Source of the DNA: an uncultured Roseiflexaceae bacterium
GTDB taxonomy: Bacteria > Chloroflexota > Chloroflexia > Chloroflexales > Roseiflexaceae
Assembly: GCA_903932805.1 (NCBI GenBank)
Contig: CAIZHO010000039.1
Span: forward strand, 1-5,868
Reading direction: 5' to 3'
DNA length: 5,868 nt
The position numbers and the translations under genes were made by a program. Of the stretch, positions 1 through 5,544 are shown piece by piece (the first letter of the stretch is position 1; the number at the start of each line of letters is the position of its first letter). The notes under the pieces are model-generated. The model was not told the DNA's origin and did not search any database. It saw only the letters and a program-made list of their open reading frames with translations.

Positions 1-938
1 GCCTCGGTCAGTGGCTCCAACGAGACCTCCGAGGCCCGTGCAATCACCTGTGCCAACCCGACCATTTGCGTCGTCACGATGAACATCGTCGTTGGGAGTG
101 CATGGGTTACATCATTGAGCACCGCTTCGGGCGACAATCCAGGCACACCGACGAGGTTATCGAGGATGACAATAGCGTTACGCAGCACCGTCGCATTGCG
201 CATACGCAGTGCCCATGGTTCGGTACCGATGAGCTTCATCCCAATGGTCACACCAATGGCCCGATAGAAATGCTCGAGTGTACTTATTTCTGGACCGAGC
301 ATGACAATGGGGATCCGTTTTGCATAGGTCGGTTCGATGCGCCGGGCGACCTCTAGTGCGACGGCAGTTTTGCCGATGCCCGATGGTCCGCTGATGACAA
401 TATGCTGCACGCCGGTTGCAGTCCGATCAGTAATTGCACGGACAAATGTCTGCTCTATCCCGACGATGACGTCGTCGCGCTCCATGATGTCGTCATCGCG
501 ATGTGACTGCAGCGAGAGATTATACTGCTGTAACGCGGTGCGCCATTCTTCGACCGGATAATACCGTGCAAACTGTTGCACTGCCCCAAACGGGACACGC
601 GTCAGCTCGCACAACTCGATGAGTTCGTTTGCCGGCAGAAAGTGATGCCCAAGGTCCAGGATGACCTCATACGTGGTGACGAGTTCAGCAACGGTGGCAT
701 TGACAATCCGCGTCGGTCGTGACAGAAAAATATCCGAAAATCGATTGCCTGGCATCTCACAGCCACGCATGCGAATCATATCGACGAGTGATTGGGTAGC
801 AGCATTCGTATCAAAACGGGCATCGTCAGCGCCTGCTCCAAGCGTTATTCGTTGGCGCCGCAGACGCGCTTTGACGATAGCCATAATGGCAATGATGCGC
901 AATTTTGTCGATCGTTCTGTCGCGTGCACGAGACCCAT
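1..938 (-). CDS. STAND/NB-ARC-like P-loop NTPase, N-terminal part (truncated by window edge)
   Basis: Reading the minus strand from the ATG at 938 gives 312 open codons that run off the window, so the C-terminus is missing. Residues 183-191 contain a Walker A loop (GPSGIGKT, K190, T191). A hydrophobic strand ending in D260-N261 (VILDN) fits Walker B. TMFIVTTQ at 284-291 sits where NB-ARC proteins have a sensor-like strand, followed by a SLEPLTE segment (306-312) resembling the start of the ARC subdomain. Residues about 48-145 are mainly helical in character. The stretch LVDMIRMRG...FSDIF...ELVTTYEVIL (51-94) loosely recalls an XRE-like helix-turn-helix, but that is uncertain. STAND proteins are ATP-dependent molecular switches; their C-terminal sensor, often TPR or WD repeats, would lie outside the window. 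Transcription is divergent from the downstream membrane protein gene. I am confident of the P-loop NTPase assignment, moderately confident of STAND/NB-ARC, and cannot say what it senses. Confidence 0.85.
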   Translation of the reverse strand, partial: MGLVHATERSTKLRIIAIMAIVKARLRRQRITLGAGADDARFDTNAATQSLVDMIRMRGCEMPGNRFSDIFLSRPTRIVNATVAELVTTYEVILDLGHHFLPANELIELCELTRVPFGAVQQFARYYPVEEWRTALQQYNLSLQSHRDDDIMERDDVIVGIEQTFVRAITDRTATGVQHIVISGPSGIGKTAVALEVARRIEPTYAKRIPIVMLGPEISTLEHFYRAIGVTIGMKLIGTEPWALRMRNATVLRNAIVILDNLVGVPGLSPEAVLNDVTHALPTTMFIVTTQMVGLAQVIARASEVSLEPLTE

Positions 939-944
939 ATATGG

Positions 945-949
945 CCTCC
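945..949 (-). promoter_or_regulatory. Shine-Dalgarno site of the STAND NTPase gene
   Basis: GGAGG on the minus strand lies 6 nt before the ATG at 938-936, which is good spacing and fixes the start. The initiation region also contains a perfect 10-bp palindrome, CCATATATGG (935-944), that includes part of the start codon. Confidence 0.75.
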
Positions 950-982
950 ACTTCATTTTTCACACCATACCATGTGTGTTGG

Positions 983-1019
983 CAGACTTTTTCGTAAAAA
1001 ATAACAATACCCTAGTCTG
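983..1019. repeat. Inverted repeat in the divergent intergenic region
   Basis: CAGACT (983-988) and AGTCTG (1014-1019) are perfect inverted arms 25 bp apart. An A/T hairpin, TTTTT-CGT-AAAAA (988-1000), overlaps the left arm. The position upstream of the minus-strand NTPase gene would suit an operator or a leader structure, but short arms in AT-rich DNA can arise by chance. Confidence 0.35.
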
Positions 1020-1027
1020 AGCACTCT

Positions 1028-1042
1028 ACGGCATAATGCCGT
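1028..1042. promoter_or_regulatory. Perfect 15-bp palindrome, candidate operator
   Basis: ACGGCAT-A-ATGCCGT is a perfect inverted repeat with 7-bp arms around one central base. It lies between the divergent NTPase and membrane-protein genes. It covers roughly -44 to -30 relative to the start site expected from the extended -10 at 1057-1065. A dimeric regulator could bind here and affect either or both genes; no regulator is identified. Confidence 0.5.
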
Positions 1043-1056
1043 CAAGAACAAGAATT

Positions 1057-1065
1057 TGCTACAAT
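1057..1065 (+). promoter_or_regulatory. Extended -10 promoter of the GT-C-like gene
   Basis: TGCTACAAT matches the extended -10 pattern (TGnTAnAAT) with hexamer TACAAT at 1060-1065. No good -35 hexamer lies 16-18 bp upstream, which is common for extended -10 promoters. Transcription would start near 1072, leaving a leader of about 18 nt before the ATG at 1090 and placing the in-frame ATGs at 1036 and 1066 upstream of the transcript. Confidence 0.45.
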
Positions 1066-1078
1066 ATGCAGGTTAATC

Positions 1079-1085
1079 AAAAGGG
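1079..1085 (+). promoter_or_regulatory. Probable ribosome binding site that decides the start at 1090
   Basis: AAAAGGG ends 4 nt before the ATG at 1090. The spacing is short but usable. The two upstream in-frame ATGs (1036, 1066) have no comparable purine-rich site. Starting at 1090 also gives a compact signal-anchor N-terminus, MIRRILVQ followed by a hydrophobic run. Confidence 0.5.
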
Positions 1086-1089
1086 TATC

Positions 1090-2853
1090 ATGATACGTCG
1101 CATCCTCGTTCAATCAACCATTCTCGGTGTTGTCGCAGCATTTTTTGCGGTCCTATGGGCTCCTTCGGTGTGGCACATCGATATTGGCACACGCGCTGCA
1201 CAACGCTATACAACTTCCCTCCGCGAAATTGAGTCTGCTCCAATCAGGAGTGTCGATCAAACGTTCCAATGGGCCGTGCCTGGTTCGCACATTCTTCTGG
1301 CCGAGCCAACCAGCATGCGCATTTTGACGCTCATGACGATGCAACGAAGCGAACGCCCACCGCGATCGGTCACGCTCCGTCTGGCTCCACATGCGTATAC
1401 CATCCCTGGGATTGCGGGGATGCGCACCCTGCGACTCTTGACGTCTGCGAGCCAAGAACTCGTGATTACCTGCGATTCTGACGACATAAACAACGAAAAA
1501 CCCCGCGGGCTGTGCATTGCATTCCTCTCTCTCGATAGCCAACGTGTCGGATCGCCGATTGATCTGCGTACGTTGGCCGTGATCCTCCTTCTGACAACGA
1601 CCATCGCACTTGCGACGATCATGAGCCTGCAGGACGTGCCACGGACGAGCCTGGCGGCAGGACTGGCACTCACAGGTGTTGCATTCAGTTACCCGCACGC
1701 ACTCAGCGTCTCGCTTCCTGGGCTGTTGGCATTCATGGCGGGCTGGATCGGGGCGCTCGTGATCGTGCAGTGGCGAGTGACCACCCCGTGGCTTCGTATC
1801 GCCCTCATCGCAGTATGTGCAAACGTCATCCTCAAAGCAACGGGGATTGTATCGCCCGGCTATTACGGCACCGACATCGGGTTCCACGCCAACAAATATG
1901 CTGCGGTGCTGAGCAGCGATGTGTATCTCATTGCAGACGGTCAAGGTCTGACGTACCCGTACCCCCCCACCATCTATTACATCCTTGCACTGGTAGCACT
2001 CCCCTTGCAATCACTTGTGTCACTCTTGCGCATCATTCATCTGAGCGCTGTGGTGATCGACAGCAGCACCATTCTGTTGTTGGCATGGCTCGCCCACACG
2101 TATGCATGGTCATTACGACGCATCGCGCTTATGTGCACCCTGTACGTTGTGCTCCCAGCTGGCTACTTATTGCAGTGGCAGGCGACTGTTGCCCAGACCT
2201 TTGGTCAGTGGTTTGCCGTTATTGCCATCGTGACCAGCCTGACCGGTCGTGGTGCACTCAGTCGGGTTGCAATGGCCGCCACCATGGTCGGCCACTTCGG
2301 GGCATTTTTGACGCTCCATCTGACCTATACACTGGCATTTCTGCGTCGGTCACTCCGACCACTCGCCGCACGTTGGTGGGCGGTGCTCGGCATTGTCAGT
2401 GTCGTCTATCTGAGCCAATACGCCGGCACGATTGTTGCCCAGATCGGGTCGTTGCGCAATACCGACGGCGCTACCACGCTCTCGCTGCGTTGGTGGCAAT
2501 TCGCCTGGGAGTACGGTCTGTATGGTCACTACAACGGCGTATTTGTGGCATTGATGCTCATCGGTTTGCTTCGCATGCGCGCCGATCGGCTGCGTAGCTT
2601 CGGCTGGTTGATGGTCATCAGTTCGACGCTCTTGCTGGTTGCCCAGGTGCTCGCCGACATCGACACGACCCGCTATGTTATCGCCCTCTTCCCCCTCGTT
2701 GCCCTGGCTTGCGCCGTCCCCCTCGCGCAACTCTGGCGCTCACGGGCGGGCACCATACTGGTCGTCAGCCTGGTAGGCCTGATCCTCGTCCAGAGCAGCA
2801 CCGCATGGTATGCCGGAGTGATCGATGGTGTCCGGATGGGATTTTTGTGGTGA
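1090..2853 (+). CDS. Polytopic membrane protein, GT-C glycosyltransferase-like, with N-terminal ectodomain
   Basis: The product has 587 residues from the ATG at 1090; an in-frame ATG at 1036 would add 18. A hydrophobic anchor (about 5-25) is followed by a soluble, beta-rich-looking stretch (about 28-157) that is probably extracytoplasmic. About 13-14 further hydrophobic segments run from about 158 to 572. GT-C-like features are an acidic-loop motif, GTDIGFHANK, after the early membrane helices (D262, H266, K269), a YPYPP motif entering the next helix (289-293), and TTRYVIALFPLVA (526-538), which resembles the RY...P region of PMT/ArnT-type enzymes. GT-C enzymes transfer sugars from polyprenyl-phosphate donors on the outer face of the membrane; here neither donor nor acceptor can be deduced. 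It ends in a convergent region facing the kinase gene. A C7 run (1962-1968) lies within the YPYPP codons. It could instead be a non-enzymatic relative of the GT-C fold. Gene certain, membrane location very likely, activity inferred. Confidence 0.8.
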   Translation: MIRRILVQSTILGVVAAFFAVLWAPSVWHIDIGTRAAQRYTTSLREIESAPIRSVDQTFQWAVPGSHILLAEPTSMRILTLMTMQRSERPPRSVTLRLAPHAYTIPGIAGMRTLRLLTSASQELVITCDSDDINNEKPRGLCIAFLSLDSQRVGSPIDLRTLAVILLLTTTIALATIMSLQDVPRTSLAAGLALTGVAFSYPHALSVSLPGLLAFMAGWIGALVIVQWRVTTPWLRIALIAVCANVILKATGIVSPGYYGTDIGFHANKYAAVLSSDVYLIADGQGLTYPYPPTIYYILALVALPLQSLVSLLRIIHLSAVVIDSSTILLLAWLAHTYAWSLRRIALMCTLYVVLPAGYLLQWQATVAQTFGQWFAVIAIVTSLTGRGALSRVAMAATMVGHFGAFLTLHLTYTLAFLRRSLRPLAARWWAVLGIVSVVYLSQYAGTIVAQIGSLRNTDGATTLSLRWWQFAWEYGLYGHYNGVFVALMLIGLLRMRADRLRSFGWLMVISSTLLLVAQVLADIDTTRYVIALFPLVALACAVPLAQLWRSRAGTILVVSLVGLILVQSSTAWYAGVIDGVRMGFLW

Positions 2854-3144
2854 CAAGCGCACGCGTGGGGTAGACATCTCGGCGCCTATACCGAGAATGG
2901 TTCGTGTATTTTAAAAAACCGACAGGGGATATACACGTCGCACCACTCTGCACTGGCTTCGCCCATGACTCGGGGGCTCGACGAAAACCCGCAGCGCACG
3001 ATGCGTTGCAGACGGCACGGATGTGATGCTTGCGCTCAGCACGATTGCTCCCATCACAGTGTTCCGTACACATACACATTTAAAACAACAATACCGTATC
3101 CCAATAGCACAAATCACACACAACGCGTCAGAAATATGGGATAT
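2854..3144. other. Convergent intergenic region, no gene seen
   Basis: These 291 bp separate the tail-to-tail membrane-protein and kinase genes. Short open frames here lack ribosome binding sites and protein-like composition. Two hairpins are visible: TCTCGG/CCGAGA (2877-2896), and GCAGCGCA/TGCGTTGC with a CGA loop (2991-3009), which has one G-U pair in a plus-strand transcript. A 7-bp inverted pair, TATCCCA (3097-3103) and TGGGATA (3137-3143), lies next to the kinase stop. None has a classic T-tract. Confidence 0.6.
2877..2896 (+). terminator. Weak hairpin after the GT-C-like gene, possible terminator
   Basis: TCTCGG (2877-2882) and CCGAGA (2891-2896) form a 6-bp perfect stem with an 8-nt loop, beginning 24 bp after the stop codon. 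There is no T-run directly after it, so intrinsic termination is doubtful. It may only stabilise the 3' end. Confidence 0.25.
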
Positions 3145-3810
3145 TTATGAAAGCAAACGTTCTTGGGTTGGGCCACGCAATCCCAGTGTCCGGGCGATGA
3201 CATCGACCGTGCTGCGGCGCGCCTCGAGTGAGGTCACGTAATCGAGCTCGTCAGTAGGGATAGTGAGGACTGCGCAGCGATCAAAGCGCCGCATCCATTC
3301 GTCGTAGCGTTGGTTGAGGCGCGCCAGATACGCAGGTGGAATATTCATTTCGCTGGGGCGCGCCCGGCTGGCAATGCGCCGTTGCAGGGTCGGCACCGAT
3401 GCTTGTAAGTAGACCACCAAGCTGGGCGGTTGAATCCGTTGTACCAGCGTGGTGTAGAGGCGCCGATACGTACGAAAGTCGCGTTGCGACAGGATCCCTT
3501 CTTCGAGCAACCCTTTGACAAAGATTTCATAGTCTTCGTACATACTCCGGTCTTCGAGGATCGAACTGGGCGTGTCCGCGATTTCGAGGTGTTGCTCGAA
3601 GCGCTGCGTCAGAAACCAAATCTGGCTGTGGAACCCCCAGCGCTCACGGTCACCATAATAATCATCGAGGTATGGATGATCGCTGACCAGCTCGTAGTAC
3701 GGTTGCCAGCCGAACTCCTCGGCGAGTATCTGGACCAGCGTGCTTTTGCCGACACCAATATTGCCTGCAATGGACACGTGGAACCGTCGGTTGTGGTTTG
3801 GCTGTTGCAT
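3145..3810 (-). CDS. Deoxynucleoside kinase (dNK family; dAK/dGK/dCK type)
   Basis: The product is 221 residues, about the usual length for bacterial deoxynucleoside kinases, which phosphorylate deoxynucleosides to dNMPs at the expense of NTP in cytosolic salvage. The P-loop GNIGVGKST is at residues 16-24 (K22). E40 in YYELVSDHPYLDDYY occupies the catalytic-base position, and HPYLDDYY corresponds to the family's NPYL-x-x-FY substrate segment with H in place of the usual N. FHSQIWFLTQRF (60-71) matches the substrate-binding helix. EDRSMYED (86-93) is the DRS/ERS signature. RRIASRARPSE (144-154) is the arginine-rich LID region, followed by the typical IPPAYLARLNQRYDEW helix. The sequence does not decide between dA, dG and dC as substrate, so no symbol is given. 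It is the second gene on the minus strand after MATE, 89 bp downstream, and could be co-transcribed. A terminal AT palindrome (3132-3146) overlaps its stop codon. Confidence 0.93.
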   Translation of the reverse strand: MQQPNHNRRFHVSIAGNIGVGKSTLVQILAEEFGWQPYYELVSDHPYLDDYYGDRERWGFHSQIWFLTQRFEQHLEIADTPSSILEDRSMYEDYEIFVKGLLEEGILSQRDFRTYRRLYTTLVQRIQPPSLVVYLQASVPTLQRRIASRARPSEMNIPPAYLARLNQRYDEWMRRFDRCAVLTIPTDELDYVTSLEARRSTVDVIARTLGLRGPTQERLLS

Positions 3811-3814
3811 ACTA

Positions 3815-3821
3815 TCACCCT
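3815..3821 (-). promoter_or_regulatory. Weak ribosome binding site of the kinase gene
   Basis: AGGGTGA on the minus strand lies 4 nt before the ATG at 3810. It is only a partial anti-SD match but is the best purine-rich site. The next in-frame Met (residue 90) lies after the P-loop, so 3810 must be the start or close to it. Confidence 0.45.
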
Positions 3822-3873
3822 GGATTGAATGAGGAATAATGCGTTATGAATTGTGGTTCCAGCACCGTACCTA

Positions 3874-3900
3874 AACTACTAACTACTAACTACTAACTAT
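3874..3900. repeat. Heptamer tandem repeat (AACTACT), 3 perfect copies plus a partial fourth
   Basis: AACTACT occurs at 3874-3880, 3881-3887 and 3888-3894, followed by AACTAT at 3895-3900. The array touches the TAA stop codon of the MATE gene (3902-3900), and on the minus strand the stop is followed at once by an in-frame TAG. It fills part of the 89-bp gap between MATE and the kinase and would be transcribed if they form an operon. It resembles the short tandemly repeated heptamers known between genes in some filamentous bacteria such as cyanobacteria. Confidence 0.9.
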
Positions 3901-5261
3901 TAGACTTGCATCGCGCGCCAACTCCCTTGACGGAAGCGGATGTATGCGAGCAGTGCCTGGATAAAAAAGTCCAACCCCATGGCAATCCACACCCCATTCA
4001 ACCCATAGCCGAAATGCAACATCGCATACGAAATCGGCAAGCGAAAGCCCCAGGTTGCAATGATTTTGGTGTAGAGCGGCCATTTGGTGTCGCCTGCGCC
4101 ACGCAACGCACCAGAATAGACAAAGTTCGCACCCATGCCGATTTGAAAGACACCGGCGATTTGCAACGGCACAATACCTGCCTGCACGACCGCCTCATCG
4201 AAGATGAACAAGCGCAACAAAAAGCCCGGAATCAGCACCATGATGCCGCCCAACACAATCATGATGATTGAGGTCTGCACAAATGCTTCTTTGGTGGCTG
4301 CCTGGGCTTCGTCGGCCCGTTTGGCACCCAATGCCTGTCCTACCAACGCAGATGCGGCAATGCCGTAGCCCCAACCAGGCAAAAACGACAACGACTCGAT
4401 ACGGATGACCACATTGTGGGCGGCGTATGCTGCCGTGCCAAGCTGCGTCACCATGCCCAAAAAGACCATCAGAGCACCTTGAAACACTGCTTGCTCACCT
4501 GCAAACGGCAGCCCGACACGGACGACACGCCGCATCATATCAAGTTGTGGTGCGAGCCAACGAGTCAAATGCAGACCGGCCCGCCCGCGTAGTAACACAA
4601 ACAGTGTCATGATCATCCCCACCGTCCGGGCCACTGCAGCCCCAATGGCTGCACCCGCAACACCCATTGGTGCAATCCCGAACGAACCACCAATGAGCAA
4701 ATAGGACAGCCCCACGTTGATGACATTCACGGCAATCATGATGTAGAGCGGGGTGCGTGTATCGCCAGCCCCGCGCATCGCGGCCATCCCGACCATTCCA
4801 ATCGCAGTGGGAATCAATGCGTAACCGAGGATGGTCAACACCTCTGCACCGAGCGCGGTGACCTCTTGGTTGGCGCGGTAGACCGACATCATGGTCTGTG
4901 CACCAAACATCACCACGACGGTCATGATGACAGCCGAAGCCACACCCATAATCATTCCTTGGCGGAGCGCTTCGTTGCCCATATCGCGATCATGTGCACC
5001 CTTTGCTCGGGCAGTCAACGCGGTACAACCGGTGCCGATTGCCATAAACAAAAGAATGGTGGTCCAGTACATTTCATTTGCCAACCCGGTCGCAGCCAAT
5101 GCGGTGGCACTACTGTAGCCCAACACTGCTGCAGCGGCAGCGGGCAAGCGCCCGACCAACAGTACATCCATCAAACCTACCGTGGTGTTGAGGATTTGTT
5201 CGCTCACGGCCGGCATCGCGAGTTGAAAAACGCGCGTGCGCCGTTCCTTGGGAGTAATCAT
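3900..5261 (-). CDS. MATE-family multidrug/metabolite efflux transporter
   Basis: The product is 453 residues, the normal MATE length, with about 12 hydrophobic segments. The N-terminal LAMPAVSEQILNTTVGLMD-VLLVGRL (14-39) is the characteristic first MATE helix (P17, D32, VGR). The two-fold pseudo-symmetry of the family shows in the duplicated motif RGAGDT, at 163-168 and 387-392, each after a helix and before a P-L-Y segment. SALVGQALGAKR (304-315) in the second half also fits the family. MATE proteins are inner-membrane antiporters that export cationic drugs or metabolites using Na+ or H+ gradients; the coupling ion and substrate cannot be read from this sequence. A weak SD, AGGA (5275-5272), lies 10 nt before the ATG. 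A TATAAT box lies at 5298-5293. The stop codon abuts a heptamer array, and the start region faces another. The next gene on the strand is the deoxynucleoside kinase. Confidence 0.95.
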   Translation of the reverse strand: MITPKERRTRVFQLAMPAVSEQILNTTVGLMDVLLVGRLPAAAAAVLGYSSATALAATGLANEMYWTTILLFMAIGTGCTALTARAKGAHDRDMGNEALRQGMIMGVASAVIMTVVVMFGAQTMMSVYRANQEVTALGAEVLTILGYALIPTAIGMVGMAAMRGAGDTRTPLYIMIAVNVINVGLSYLLIGGSFGIAPMGVAGAAIGAAVARTVGMIMTLFVLLRGRAGLHLTRWLAPQLDMMRRVVRVGLPFAGEQAVFQGALMVFLGMVTQLGTAAYAAHNVVIRIESLSFLPGWGYGIAASALVGQALGAKRADEAQAATKEAFVQTSIIMIVLGGIMVLIPGFLLRLFIFDEAVVQAGIVPLQIAGVFQIGMGANFVYSGALRGAGDTKWPLYTKIIATWGFRLPISYAMLHFGYGLNGVWIAMGLDFFIQALLAYIRFRQGSWRAMQV

Positions 5262-5292
5262 GTAATCGTATTCCTATTGTGAATGCTTGCGC

Positions 5293-5298
5293 ATTATA
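5293..5298 (-). promoter_or_regulatory. -10 box of the MATE gene promoter
   Basis: A perfect TATAAT on the minus strand predicts a start near 5286 and a leader of about 24 nt. At 16-18 bp upstream there is no -35-like hexamer; that position is occupied by AACTACT-type repeat sequence (5315-5322). AATGC-GCAA-GCATT (minus strand, 5295-5282) overlaps the -10 and the start site and could be an operator or a small GNRA-loop hairpin. Confidence 0.5.
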
Positions 5299-5318
5299 CG
5301 CCACAGCCGGAAGGTAGT

Positions 5319-5346
5319 AGTTATCAGTTATCAGTTATCAGTTATC
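5319..5346. repeat. Heptamer tandem repeat (AGTTATC), four perfect copies
   Basis: AGTTATC is repeated at 5319, 5326, 5333 and 5340 without a mismatch. It overlaps at its left end TAGTAGTTA (5315-5323), the exact reverse complement of TAACTACTA, which occurs in the AACTACT array at 3874-3900. The array lies upstream of the MATE promoter -10, in or just above its -35 position. Confidence 0.95.
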
Positions 5347-5364
5347 TGATTAGGGGTGATGATT

Positions 5365-5441
5365 ACTGCCTTCTTATTACTAGTCACTGCCTTCTGCCTT
5401 CTTGTTACTGATCACTGATCACTGAATTCTGATTACTAATT
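5365..5441. repeat. Degenerate heptamer array, 11 consecutive units anchored by ACT/TCT
   Basis: Read in steps of seven from 5365, all 11 units up to 5441 begin with ACT or TCT. Exact duplicates are ACTGCCT (5365 and 5386) and ACTGATC (5407 and 5414). TCTGCCT, TCTTATT, ACTAGTC, TCTTGTT, ACTGAAT, TCTGATT and ACTAATT make up the rest. ACTGCCTTCT occurs twice exactly 21 bp (three units) apart. The register differs from that of the AGTTATC array upstream. It is non-coding and lies between the divergent MATE gene and the gene at 5560. Confidence 0.85.
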
Positions 5442-5483
5442 GATTACATCACTACAGCCTGTAGCATTTCGCACCCACACATC

Positions 5484-5512
5484 TTGACATCGAACATCTG
5501 TTCGCATATATT
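5484..5512 (+). promoter_or_regulatory. Near-consensus sigma70-type promoter of the gene at 5560
   Basis: TTGACA (5484-5489) is a perfect -35, followed by a 17-bp spacer and TATATT (5507-5512), one mismatch from TATAAT. The start is expected near 5519, giving a leader of about 40 nt. Such a strong promoter with a palindrome inside its spacer is the classic layout of a repressed, inducible gene. Confidence 0.75.
5491..5504. promoter_or_regulatory. LexA-like (SOS) box 1, within the promoter spacer
   Basis: CGAACATCTGTTCG has perfect 6-bp inverted arms around 2 bp and matches exactly the Gram-positive LexA core GAAC-N4-GTTC. It lies wholly between the -35 and -10 hexamers, where a bound repressor would exclude RNA polymerase. 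Gram-positive-type boxes have been reported for a Chloroflexota member (Dehalococcoides). The binding protein is inferred; another repressor with a similar site is possible. Confidence 0.6.
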
Positions 5513-5526
5513 TAGCACAGATGTTT

Positions 5527-5540
5527 CGAACATGCGTACG
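5527..5540. promoter_or_regulatory. LexA-like box 2, in the leader
   Basis: CGAACATGCGTACG matches GAAC-N4-GTTC with one mismatch (GTAC). It shares CGAACAT with box 1 exactly 36 bp upstream. It falls between the predicted start site and the ribosome binding site. A local hairpin, ATGTT-TCG-AACAT (5521-5533), overlaps it, and CAGATGTT (5518-5525) can pair with AACATCTG (5493-5500) of box 1 in DNA. Confidence 0.45.
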
Positions 5541-5544
5541 ACCT

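Noticed and set aside
961..978. CACAC/GTGTG inverted repeat upstream of the NTPase gene as an operator
   Set aside because: Only 5-bp low-complexity arms; too likely by chance to list as a feature.
1036..1089. Upstream ATGs (1036, 1066) as start of the GT-C-like protein
   Set aside because: 1036 lies inside the palindrome and both precede the predicted transcription start; only 1090 has a purine-rich site and gives a normal signal anchor.
1153..2010. 285-codon open frame on the minus strand inside the GT-C-like gene
   Set aside because: Composition is rich in Cys, His, Arg and Gln with no domain-like pattern, and it is antisense to a clear membrane protein; it is a shadow of biased codon use.
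1770..2597. 275-codon plus-strand frame inside the GT-C-like gene
   Set aside because: Another frame of the same gene, with His/Arg/Cys-rich low-plausibility protein and no ribosome binding site.
3132..3146. AAATAT-GGG-ATATTT as terminator of the kinase gene
   Set aside because: The stem is entirely A/T, overlaps the stop codon and has no following T-run, so it is unlikely to terminate transcription.
2965..3150. 61-codon plus-strand frame in the convergent gap
   Set aside because: No SD, unusual composition, and it runs into the antisense of the kinase gene end; not supported as a gene.
3900..5261. Calling the transporter DinF because LexA-like boxes are nearby
   Set aside because: DinF is a MATE subfamily, but the boxes lie over 220 bp from this start and sit in a promoter pointing the other way; MATE has its own TATAAT at 5298-5293.
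5315..5441. CRISPR array
   Set aside because: Units are 7 bp with no spacers; this is a tandem heptamer tract, not repeat-spacer architecture.
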